DNA from: Ulva prolifera
Lineage: Eukaryota; Chlorophyta; Ulvophyceae; Ulvales; Ulvaceae
DNA length: 64,000 nt
NCBI GenBank assembly: GCA_023078555.1
Contig: CM041197.1
Location: forward strand, 248,001 to 312,000
Reading direction: 5' to 3'
The notes beneath the pieces are model-generated. The model did no database searches. It was not told the DNA's origin and saw only the letters and a list, made by a program, of their open reading frames with translations. Below are positions 22,461 through 33,501 of this stretch, one piece after another (positions within the stretch are counted from its first letter, which is position 1; every line of letters starts with the position of its first letter). The translations under genes and the position numbers were made by a program.

Positions 22461-25400
22461 CTACCCCCCCTCCCCCGGCAGAACCTCCACCTCTGGCATC
22501 GGTACAACGACTGGCAGCGGCCGGGCCCCCACCTGCCGATGCTGCGCCCCCTGCGTAGGTATTGCGCACCCGACCGCCTTGCACTGCACAAACTTGCTGC
22601 GGTCATACAGGTACTCCATGAAGAACGCCGTCCGGCAGCGCCGCGCGGTCACCCCGGCCGCATCCACGCGGCCGTGCAGGTTCACCCGCACCCCCAGCTG
22701 CCTGCAGTCCACGAGCTCGGAGTCCTCCATGCTCAGCCGCGCGATCGCGCCCTCATGCGCGCAACGGCCCTCCGGAGCCGGGCGCCCGCCCCGCCTGAAC
22801 AGCGACGCGTATGCGCCCCTGTAAGCACTGTCGCCAAAGTCCCCGCACACCGGGCACGCATCCGGCTCGACCCTCATCACATCCCCGACAGACACCCCCG
22901 TCTTGCACCGCGAGATGACTGTGCCCTTCATGCGTGCGTTCTGCGGCCCGCCGAGCACGATCCCGGTGTCGCAGTCGGAGATGCGGCACCGGATGAATGC
23001 GAGCTCCGCGAACGCGTCGCAGATGCACACGCTCGTGACGCTGCCCGTCAGCACCGAGTCCACGAGCTTGACGACCGTGCGCCGGGTGTCCTGCTCGCGG
23101 ACGCTCGGCAGGTGCACGTTGATGTAGCTTGACCGCATCGTGACGCGCTTCGCGGTGAACTTCCCGCCGCACAGGTTCACGCCAACGGCGGTGTGCACGC
23201 CCTCGATGCGGCAGTCCTGCGCCGCGAGCTCCGCGGCGCCTGTCACTACGAGGCCGCGGGAGGACCCCCCAGCCACGGTCGAGTCCACGATGGTGACGGA
23301 GCAGAGGCCCTCCGCCTCCACGGCGTCGCCGGAGAGGCCGGTGAAGGTGCAGCGGCGGATCGCGCACGCCGCGCCGTCCACTGCGTGCACCCCGAACGTC
23401 TGGAACTCGTCCCCCCCGCGGCCAGGCTTGCCGGAGAACGCGCAGTCTTCGAGGGCGATCTTCCCGTGGGCCAGCACACACGCGCCGCCGTGCTTCGTGA
23501 CGGTGACGGTGCAGTCACGGACGGAGGCCTCGTGTTCAGACTGTGGCATGATGCCAGATGAGAAGCCCTCAAACGTGCAGTGCTGAACCTCCGCATGGCT
23601 CGTGCGCAGCGACAGGCCGGCATCGCCAGAGCAGCAGAACATTTTGCGCAGCGCCTCGCGCAGAGCCGGGCCGCCGCGGACCTCCCGCCGCAGCCCGCGG
23701 AAGCTGCACCGACTCACGTCCGCGGCGATATGGTGCGCGATGTCGGCGCCGGTGCCGCATTCGGAGAATTCGACACCCGAGAGCGTCACGGCACCGGAGG
23801 TGGTCTCGCGGTTGTCGGCCTCCAGGCCGAGCACGCAGCGCCGCACGCTGCCCCCACGCACAGTCAGCCAGCCATCAGTACACACATACCCTGCCCCACC
23901 CTTGTACGCCCCGGGCTCATGGCAACACCCGCCGGCCGTCGGCGATACCGTGATCAGTGTGTGAATGTCATGCACGGCCATGTCTGTTGCGACCACGGTC
24001 CCCCCAACCACACACACACCGACCACACCTGTGTGGACGTCACATCGGCGGAGCCATGCATGCGCGCCGCCGCCGACGGAAACCACCCCTGCAGCCAACA
24101 CGACACGGTGACTGTGAAACTCGGTGTCGACGGCCGTGAGCTTTGCGCCCGCGCTCACGGAGCACGCCGTTGTGCCGCCGGTGTAGCTCCCGCCCCGCAG
24201 GCGCAGCCTCGAGGCTGGGTGCGCGACAGTCACGCTGGTGCCGGGGGTGGCGACGGTGCAATGTGCCAGAACCGCGGAGCAGCCCCCGCCGTCACGCATA
24301 TCCCCGACGACGATCACTGTGTTGCCACCATTGAAGCGGCACAGCGCCGCAGACACCGCACTGCCCTTGTCTACGGCCACAGCCGGGCCGTGCGTCATGG
24401 CGACCGATTGGTGGACCTCCGTCAGCTCGATCTGCATGCATGCGCCCGCAGCGCCCTGCGACGCGTCGCCGGTGGCGAGCAGCGCAGCCGCCTCCTCGTC
24501 CTTGCGCGATAGCTGGATGTAACAGTCTCTGACGAGCACGCGGGCGCGGGTTGTACACATGACGCCGCGCACGAAGTTGAAGACCTCGCACGCGTGAACC
24601 TCGATTGCCGTGGTGCGCAGGCGGGCAGAGATCGCGGTGTAGAAGGTGGCGATGGTGCACTCCCGCAGGTCCACGGTGCCGCCGCACGCGGCCACCGCCG
24701 TCTTGCCGATGTTGCCATCATACCCTCCGGCGACATCGGTGCTGCGGAGCGCGGCGTGGCTACCAGGGCTGTTGACGGTGACCGCGCAGGCGGTGAACAT
24801 GAGGGAGCAGTCTCGCGCGTTGAGCGCCGCGCCGGCGTCGACGATGACGCAGGTGTGACAGTTGTTGAAGACGCATCTGGACATTGTGGCGTGGGTGGCA
24901 CCGCCGCTGAGGGTGAGACCGGGGTGAGTGTCCACGGTGTGGCAGCGGGACAGCGTGACGGCCGCGCCGTGCACGGCGTAGACGGCGGTGGAGTGGAAGG
25001 TGCAGCTCTCAAAGCTGCCGGAGTAGTCGGCCCCGGCACACATGACGACGCCACCTGCATGCATGCACTACGGGTGAGCGGCGGGTGTGATGCTAGGAGT
25101 GCACTGCTGCGCAGGTGGACAGACTGAGCTTTGGACGAAGGCAATGTTTTGCATGTCTGACAGAACTCCTTGGGGGAACCAGCCGGCGGTCGCGCAGAGC
25201 TCGCACCTGTGAAGGTGGTGCCGCGGAAGTGTGCGCCGGCGCCGGCCAGCAGCAGCACCCCCCGCTCCGGCAGCTCCACGGCGCCCGCGTGGACGGTGCA
25301 GCCCGCTGTGGCCGCCCGCCACACCAGAAAGTCCTGCCCCGATCCTGGGCGATGCTTCGTCTGGAGCCGTGCCCCAGAGATGTGGAGGTGGTAAGCGTGT

Positions 25401-26407
25401 GGTGAGGAAATAGTGGCCACGAGGGCCTCGACCGTCGGATCCTCCGCGGTCAACTGCAGGTACAATGGAGTCATTGTCGGACAGGATGCACAACAGTGGC
25501 GTTCACCTGCCCCGGGCAGTGGCAGTCCGGGCAGGTAGCGAGTCGCGCCTCCAGCTGCGTGCATGCATGTCCCGCCGGCTCACACGTGTTGGCCATGGCA
25601 ATAGCTGTGGGCTGTGGCAGTGTCAAGCGGTTGATGAGATATGCTGGACCGATGGGCCCGGAGGTCTGAGATGTCCGTGTCACTGTGAATATGGGTGCGT
25701 CATCATGCATTCATGGGCAAGGAGGAGCTAGCTGTTGTCTGTGGCGGTATCTGGCTAGCTGTGTTCAACTCGGCTGGAAGCGTGAGTAGTTCACAGGCAC
25801 CTGATGCAACGCAGCCACGCATTGATGTGTGCATGAGCAGCAAAGTGCCACCAGCGTCTCGTCCAAGGCCGACGTACTACGTAGCGCCTGTGTGTGCTAT
25901 GGGCAAGTGCATCTCGACGATCTCGACTCTGGACCAGGAACATAGCGCCACGATTGCGATGCTCCGTGCTAGCCAAGAGATATCAGCAGATTCAACGTTT
26001 TAGATTGATGATGTTGTCCCGGTCGGGGTGCTTGCACCGACGACCTAATCAAGACGGTTCGCATCCAGCGACAACGTGAAACCCCGATGCCACCTTAAGC
26101 AGCGACAAGATAACTATCCAGGACACCACAAGAACTGAAAGCGTACCGATCGCTGCAATGATTCAGATTTCGTGCGGGAAGCGCCTGGCCAGGTCAACTC
26201 TGCGGTTGGCACGTAGTCTCGGCATGCTGGGCCGCGCTTCAGCGGGAACGCCTCGCCGCACGATGAGCATGCATAATTCGATACAGCTGGGGCTTGAAGT
26301 TGTATGGTCTGCCCACAGCATGGCAGCCGGCACGGGACAAGGGCTGGCGCCGGCGTCTCCACGGATCTGCCACCGGTGGCACACCACCACTCAACGGACA
26401 CCGACAT
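22461..26407 (-). CDS. ZBH4: zinc-ribbon plus parallel beta-helix protein
   Basis: Exons 26147-26407, 25207-25453 and 22461-25054 give about 1033 residues in a continuous frame. Exon 1 starts MSVSVEWW at 26407 and has about ten extra residues before the first zinc cysteine. Cys occur at 26, 31, 47 and 50, and the usual CGH is CGQ, so the fourth ligand pattern differs. Exon 2 has VWRAATAGCTVHAGAVELPE. Exon 3 starts GGVVMCAGADYSG and proceeds through beta-helix coils to CPVCGDFGD and RCAHEG near the end. Intron 1 is 693 nt and uses GTACGC. Intron 2 is 152 nt and ends in a TGCATGCATGCAG acceptor. It sits after the 11-kb gap and is fairly divergent from ZBH5-9. Likely an intact gene; role unknown. 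Confidence 0.72.
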
Positions 26408-27539
26408 AGGCGATGAAAGATCCAAGATCAATGAACACTACCCAAAAGGAACAATTGGGCTACATTATCGATGTTTTCAAGGGCGTCTGGAAACGAGAGG
26501 CTATACGCATGGCTGCGAGTGGTCGCAGAATCTTGGCAGGCCGTGGATCTACATCCCATGCTGGCCAAACAGCAACGCTACAACAGCCTGAGACATGAAA
26601 GATGATAGCATGTATTGATAGCGTGCTGACTTCCGGAGCGAACGCCTCTGACGTTATCTGCTGTCCATGATATCATCGATCACGAGCCGTCAATTGTGCG
26701 CAGTCTGGTTGTGCATCCCACGCCGAAGTACCGCAGGTGGGACGCTGGGCTGCTGCCAGCACAGTGCATGGCACGGCTGGGCAAGATACTCTCGCGATGT
26801 ATGGGCGGGCCGCCTGATGAGAGCACGCCGAGATCTGTGGCTACAGGCCTTTCAAAGGTTTGACTCGACCCGCATGCATGGATGGAGCTGGGGCAGTCAG
26901 CGTGCGTGTGCTAGGTGGCGGTGTCGACCCCTTCTTCAAACAAACCTGCTGCGCAGTAGATCCACGACCACGCAGCACCCTCCAGCAAAGCCGTCAGTTC
27001 GTCACGCCAGGGCGCAAGCGTGCCCAATGTTCGAGCCACATGCCAAGTGTCCACCAGCACCACTCACGCTGGGCGGGTTTCAGGAGAGGCTGGCCAGATC
27101 CCATGCCTGGTCAGATTAAGCCGGGGAGAACCATGCGGGCAGTGAGGGACTGCACATCGCTGTTTCGAAATAGCTCCAGCGCCGACTTTAGCCGGTGTCG
27201 ATGCATCTCCGTGTTGCGCAGGATATCCCAGTGCACATCACAACCACTCCCAGAGTGGCTTGACCATCGACAGCGTACAGCGACGCCGATTTCCTGGGCA
27301 GGACTGCTCTAGCAAGCCTGATCCAGCATCTCTTACCCTCTCAACACAAATTGCGCGACCCTCTCTTGCATCCGGTCAGACCCAGACGATGAACGGAGTG
27401 TGGTAGCAGGAACAGTCAGGAGGCATGTGGTCGTGCTGCAGAAACAACGCCAGAGAGGCAGGCGAACTCCGCGAGACTGCGCTTGTGTGACCTCCAAAGT
27501 AGCCCTGCGCGTGCGGTGCCGCTCCAAAGCCCAATGCGC

Positions 27540-27571
27540 GGCTGGCATTCATGTGCGCATGAATGCCAGCC
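27540..27571. repeat. Hairpin with 14-bp perfect arms
   Basis: Arms 27540-27553 and 27558-27571 (GGCTGGCATTCATG and its complement) surround a 4-nt loop. It resembles the other foldbacks in the window in form but not in sequence. Confidence 0.8.
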
Positions 27572-27706
27572 ACGACGTCCTTGCACATGCGGCATAATAT
27601 TACACCGGTACCGTACATGCATGCACTGCCCCTTAAACACCTTCTGTTGACCCAGGCCTGCTACAGGTCCTGGCACATCGTGAACACCAATGACAAAGGC
27701 AATCAG

Positions 27707-27738
<32 letters not shown>
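27707..27738. repeat. Run of 32 C
   Basis: An uninterrupted C run about 170 bp beyond the ZBH5 stop codon. It lies on the 3' side of the gene, so the ZBH5 transcript, if long enough, would carry 32 G. It could form a quadruplex; the exact length is uncertain. Confidence 0.85.
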
Positions 27739-27741
<3 letters not shown>

Positions 27742-27908
27742 CCCTTCGCACTGCACACCTTTGCACTGCCGCACACACACCCGCTACGCAGAGTCCTGGG
27801 CCCTGGCCCCTCAGCGCGCGCCATTGGAAGGCCGATGCTTCGCCTGACCGGTCCCCCAATGCGCTCACTGTAGCAGTGCGCCCCAGGTGGCCACAGTGCG
27901 CTGCGTCC

Positions 27909-30900
27909 TCACGACGGCAACACCTCTACCCCTGGGATCGGCTTAGTATTGTCGACAGCATCATTCAACAGGTCCACACAGCCCAGGGGACCACTCCACC
28001 CCTGTCGCGAACCGATTCGGCACCCGAAGGCTCTGCAGCCCTCGAAGCTGCACCGATTCTTACTTAAATCCACCAGAAACCCACGACCGCAGTCGCGCGC
28101 GGTCACCCCCGACGCCACAACACGGCCAAGCAATATCACATGCACTCCCGTATTTGAACACTGCACGACCTCGCAGTCGGCCAGCACCAGCCGCGCCGAC
28201 GCACCCTCATGCGTGCACCGTGCCGCCACCACCGAGCCACCCCCAATGCCCCCTGAAAATGTGTCAACAGCTGCTTCTGCAGCCGCATGCATCGCTTTCT
28301 CCCCGCTCAGTCCACAGACCTTACAGGGGACACGATATGCATTCACTACATCTCCTACCGAGACACCGACCAGGCCGCCGGAGATGCTGCCGCCCTTGAT
28401 GCGTGCCTTGACAGGCCCCGTCACAAACACCCCGGTATCTGTGGCTGAAATACGGCACCGCACAAAAGACAAGTCGGCCACAGCGTCCCCGGCCCACACC
28501 CCCCGCTCGGCACCGGTGAGCACACAATCAACGAGCTTCACTGCTCGGCGGCCGCCCTCATCTGCATGCGGCGCAGCTTCAAGTAACACGTTGGTACGGA
28601 TCCCTTGCAGCGTGACGCGCTTCCCGTTGAACGCGCCGGCGCTCCCGGCAACGTTGACAGCGACGACAGTGTCGACCACGCGGCAGTCCTGCGCCGCGAT
28701 CTGCGCCTGGTGACGTGCCACGAAGCCGTTGCTACAAGGACCTGCCACAACGGAGTCCACGACAGAGACAGACGCATTATCGTGTGCCTCTATCGCGACG
28801 AGCGACAACCCCTGAAATCGGCAGCGGCGGACGACACACGTCGCTGTTTCGTTCGCGAGGATGCCGCACACTCCCTTCCCTCCGGAACTGCGGAAGACAC
28901 AGTCCTCCACTGCCGCTGTCGCGCTCAAAATCATGCCCGCACCTTTGTCACATGCGATGGTCACATCACAGTTGCGGATGCAGACGTCTGCTCCATCCAG
29001 CAGATCTTCCAGGGAACCAGTGAACCCCGAGATCGAGCAGTGCTGCACTGATGCATGCAGACAGTGCAGGGCAAGGCTGGCGGCACCCCTCGCCTTGTGC
29101 CTGTGATCCCCCGCTTTATGCAGCGCCTCCAGCCCCGGCACCCCCTTCCGTTCGCCCTCCAGCCCCCGAAACACGCAGTGCTTCACGTCAACGCTGCATG
29201 GGTGCTGAAAGGAGGCGCCCATGAAACAGTCAGTGAACTCAGCGCCGTCCAGAGTGACAGCGCTTGGCGCATCCTCTTCGCCAGTATCCGCCTCCACCCC
29301 GACGACGCAGCGGCGAGCGCCGCCGCCCCGCACAACCAGCCGCCCGCTCACGCACGTGAACGCTGCGCCACCGCCGCCATCACAACAGTCCCCGGCATGC
29401 GTAGAGCAGGCGGCCTTTGGCGCCAACAGCGGAAGCACGTCGCATACGCATGTGTCCACAGCTGTGGCAGTGGCGCGGCTGATAAGCACACCCACGATAC
29501 CACCGTGGACACGACAGTCTCGAAACAATGCCTGCGCTGCGTCCAACACCCTCACCACCCCCACGCACTCGTGGAACTGCACGCCAGCAGGCGCCTGCGG
29601 ACCGTCGTGGCCGCGAAACTCACAGTCCGTGGCTGTGAGCGTTGCCCCGTTCTGAGCCGCGCACGCCGTCATGTCGCCCTTGTAGCGGCCACCCTTCAGC
29701 CGCATCCTGCCGGCCGGCGAGTTGACCAGCAGGCACAGCAGCGGGCTCTCGGCGGTGCAGTGCTCCAGCGTGGCACGGCCACCACAGTCGTTCACCCCGA
29801 CGGAAGCGACCTCGCTCGTGCAAACAAAGCGGCACAGGGTCGCTGCGGCTGCGCTGCCGTCGTCAATCACGAGCGCCCGCGTCTCCGGCACACAGTCGCT
29901 CACGGTGCAGCGCTCCAGCTGCAGCCGCCCCCGCGCCTCGCTGCCGGCGGCGCCGCACGCACTGACGGCCACGGGGTCTCTCGGGCCCGGCGCTGACATC
30001 CGGAAGTCGCAGTCACGCATGAGCGCCAGAGTGCAGCATCGGGCAAACACACCGTGAACGCTGTCCACGATCTGCACCCCCTGCAGCTCCACCCTGCTGC
30101 TGTCGGCATACACTGCGCTGCCGAAGCGTGTCAGCATGCACCCGCGCAGCGTGGCCGCTCCGCGGCGCACGGACACGCCAATCCCGCCGAAGGGGTGGTT
30201 GTCCTCGTAGCTGCCTTGCGCCTCGCAGGCCTCCAGCGCCGCATGGCTTCCGTCTTCATTGACGATGACCGGGAACTCGGTCCTGAGGAAGCAACAATCA
30301 CTCGTTTCAATTGCCGCCCCCGCCTCAACGACGATGCTTGTACGGCAGCGGCGGAATGTGCAGTGGTCGAGGGTGGCTGAAGTGGCCCGGCCGTTCAGCG
30401 CGAGGCCGAGGTGGGAGTGCAGAATGGCGCAGGCGCGAAGTGTGACGGCCGCGCCGTGCACGGCGTACATCGTGGACGAGAGGAAGGTGCAGTCCTGGAA
30501 CGTTCCAGAGAACTGCGGCCCGGCACACATCACGACACCACCTGCACAATGCTTGCTGTCTGCGGGGGTGACCGAGCGGCACGCGCACGGTGCGACGTCG
30601 CACGCCAACAGCACTCGCCCCATGGTCACTGTTCTACGAATTTGATCAATTTTGCAAGAGCTCGGACCTTTAAAGGTGGTGTCATGGAAGTGTGCGCCGG
30701 CGCCGGCCAGCAGCAGCACCCCCCGCTCCGGCAGCTCCACCGTGCCTCCATGGACAGTGCAGCCCACAGTGGGCGCCCGCCACACGGCACACGAGTTTCC
30801 ACGCGGAGCCAGGAATGGGGTCTTAGGCCGCAGGGGCGCGGTGCGGAGGCGCAGGCGGTGCACCTTTGGGGAGCACAGGGCTGCCACAAGCCCCTCGACA

Positions 30901-31422
30901 GATCTTATGCTGATTCCGCCCTGCAGGCTTAGGTGTTGGTAACATGCACACCGAGCTGCTTAAGAGCTGTGTGAATGCAGGCAATCACACCAGCAGGGCC
31001 ATGCCTCACGCTGAACGCGTCAATACGCACTACACGCAATTGTCGATGGGAGTTGCACTGCAATTTAGTAGGCGCAGGTACGTCGAAGTATGCACGCCAA
31101 CAATTCTCCCGCGGGGGAGACCGCCGAACACACATGCACGCCATAGTGCGAACTATCATACGAAAGCGTCACAACGCACCAGATCTACGTCTTCAAGCTG
31201 CAGACAGGTTTTCATCCTGCAGGTTGCCCCTTCCCATGTCATATCAGCAGACGGGACGTAGTCCCGGACGGCCAGGCCGCTCTGCTCAGGCAGCCAGTCT
31301 CCGCAGGTGGAGCATTCGAATGTAGAATCAAATGTTCCATGCAGATAGACTGTGTGTCCACACGCTGGAAGGCGGCATCGTACAGACACCTCGTCGCAGC
31401 TAGCCCACGACTCGAACGACAT
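27909..31422 (-). CDS. ZBH5: zinc-ribbon plus parallel beta-helix protein
   Basis: Exons 31180-31422, 30668-30920 and 27909-30541 encode about 1042 residues. Exon 1 starts MSFESWAS at 31422 and has the full zinc pattern C16, C21, H23, C37, C40, followed by RDYVPSADMTWEGATC. Exon 2 begins after CTGCAG and contains LVAALCSPKVHRLRLRTA and the VELPERG signature. Exon 3 begins GGVVMCAGPQFSGTFQDC. Residues near 905-945 hold CKVCGLSGEK and RCTHEG, followed by ADCEVVQC and the family end GVEVLPS. Intron 1 is the shortest of the array (259 nt). Intron 2 is 126 nt, a multiple of three, and free of in-frame stops, so an unspliced message would still be read through. It appears intact. Confidence 0.75.
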
Positions 31423-33501
31423 TGACAAAGGACTTCCCTCGCGAAGGCGCCAGCAGTCATCATCCCATCAGTGTCAACTTTACTACATTCACATATAATG
31501 CTGATGGGTGTTTCTTGAGAACTGCTGTTGTATGAGTTCACGCAAACAGGCCGTGTTGACCTGCCAAGGGCCGCTGCAGCTATGTAGCTGGTCGACCTTT
31601 CCACAACCAGGGCCGTCTCTTGGTACATATGACATGTCAAGGTGGATTTGATTACCGTGGCGACGTCAGTCGACACGCTAAGCCGAACGTTCTGCGTCGC
31701 ATGTCGCAGGAACGCCTGTGGACGGCAGGAAACATAAGTGGCGGAGTGCATGCGTTGGCATTGTCGCACAGATGCGCCCGCATCATGTTAGTCGTTCAAC
31801 GTGGTGTCCCACCACACTACTGTACACTGATGGGGAAAAAGTTGCTAGAGGGGAACATCTAGCGCACAATATGTCGACGCCTGCGCGCGGCACAATGTCG
31901 GAGTCTTCCAGTGGATGGCACGGCAATCCTTTGATAATGCATTTGATGTCTCCATCTTTTTCTTCGGTTCATGCGCTGCGCATCCTTTTCGCTGCCTTCC
32001 TGGGTCCAGAGTCTGGACTCCAGACGTTCTTCGAGAGGTGGGCTTGACCTTGGATCACAAGCCACACCGTCTTGACGTATAGGACCAAATCTCACATCAT
32101 CTCACTGTCCTCTCAATTTGCGAGTTGATGATGGAGCGAGCAAGTCTGCCGCAGGAAAGCACGGCATGCCGCGCCTATGCCATATCATCGCCCCGTCCGT
32201 CTCGAAAGATCTGTCGCCAGCGGAGTCGCCTCTGTGACTGATCTGCGAGGCATGATCTGCAGCAGTACGTGTCCTCCGGCAGAGCCCTACTGCAAAGCTT
32301 GCCTAGCGGGCAAGGGATGCTTCCTGCTCAACAGTGCGGTATCAGTCGCGCCGTACAAGCCATGGTGATGCATCCCATCTAGTACGTGAACTGAGCCCCA
32401 GAGGCTGATGTTTGGTGTTTAGCGCTGGACTCATCCCTTCTTGCACGCTACGTGGCTGAATTCCTTGCAGGTGGGTACAGACGTATTGCTGCACTCCCAT
32501 GAGGACACAACACAGACTGTCCGCATCCTGCGCATTGCGACAACATGAGCATACCTGCATACATCGCGTGATGGTACCCCTGCGTCTGCAGTCGTGACCA
32601 GTGCTCTACATTTCCGTTTTTCCCCGAAGAGTTTCTGGCTGGACATTTTCACAATCGAGCGGTACTGCACCACTGAGGGACAGCTGCCAGCGGGATGCGC
32701 TCGCTGTGTCTGGAGAATGTAGGATGTGGCAGCTTATTTTCAGCGGCGAAAACCGTTGGGGTTTTTTAATTCTGGCGGCATCTTCAGAAAGATTTTCTGT
32801 TTTAGCGGGAAAACCGGCGGGTTGTAAAGCACTGGCCATGACTGGACCGGCGTGCCATGCTTCTCCAGTGCTATATCAAGATAGCGAGACCCATGCATGG
32901 CCTGTGTGCCTGTCAGGTGTCGGACAGCGGCGCGGCCCTCCTCCTGCACGTCATCGCCGGACAGAACCATGACAGGTTCTGACGCAGCGACAGGTTGGTG
33001 TGTTGCTCCCCACTCGGGCGTGAACAGCGTTTCAAGAGAAGCTTGATGCAAGTCCACATGAACATCTTATGTACCCATCAAACTGTGTGTGCAGAATGTG
33101 CCCCGGCAGCCACTGTAGACTATGTGCATGCCATGCTGAAGTGTACATTGACTGGTATGGGCAAGCATCAGGGTGTCGGCCATGCTTTCAAGGAGGTACA
33201 GCTGTGAAAGCAGGGGAAGCGGCAGGGCAGCGGCAGTGTGTATTGGGGCGGGAAGTGTGCAACAAGTCCGGTGTGCTGCCGGCACAACGAGCCGAGGAAC
33301 GCACGGCATATAGACTTGCTCACAGCCAGATCTCAAGATATGCATGTGTACAGCGCTTCCTGGCAACACAAGCTACAGATACTTCTCACAACTGAGGCGA
33401 TCGGCGGATACGTGCGTCCATGGCACAGCCAACACTATGCCCCACCACTCCAGCGCCCGTCGCAGCAGAACTCCCCCTGTGGCCACTGCCTGCAATGCAT
33501 T
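31423..33501. other. Spacer between ZBH6 3' end and ZBH5 5' end
   Basis: Contains the presumed ZBH5 promoter and one unassigned minus-strand frame (32740-33057, listed separately). A weak version of the family upstream block may lie near 31620-31690, reading SVSTDVATVIKSTLTC on the minus strand. Nothing else coding was seen. Confidence 0.4.
32740..33057 (-). CDS. Unassigned open frame, possible isolated exon
   Basis: A frame of 105 codons has a protein-like composition, with few arginines from GC-rich shadowing and many ordinary residues (for example SRYLDIALEKHGTPVQSW and YNPPVFPLKQKIFLKMP). It lacks an ATG at its upstream end, where the first codon is GTG, and the first internal ATG is about 30 codons in. 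If real it is probably an internal exon or a gene fragment. The local base composition is less GC-rich than the ZBH exons. No family is recognised. Confidence 0.3.
   Translation of the reverse strand: MDLHQASLETLFTPEWGATHQPVAASEPVMVLSGDDVQEEGRAAVRHLTGTQAMHGSRYLDIALEKHGTPVQSWPVLYNPPVFPLKQKIFLKMPPELKNPNGFRR

Larger units (their letters stand above)
26408..27908. other. Spacer between ZBH5 3' end and ZBH4 5' end
   Basis: No gene could be supported. It should hold the ZBH4 promoter at the left and the ZBH5 3' end at the right. It contains a short hairpin (27540-27571) and a long C run (27707-27738). Confidence 0.45.

Noticed and set aside
22413-24512. Long plus-strand open frames opposite ZBH4, and similar ones opposite every ZBH exon 3
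   Set aside because: They are complements of a GC-rich, glycine- and cysteine-rich coding exon. They lack domains, and conservation between copies follows the minus-strand frame.
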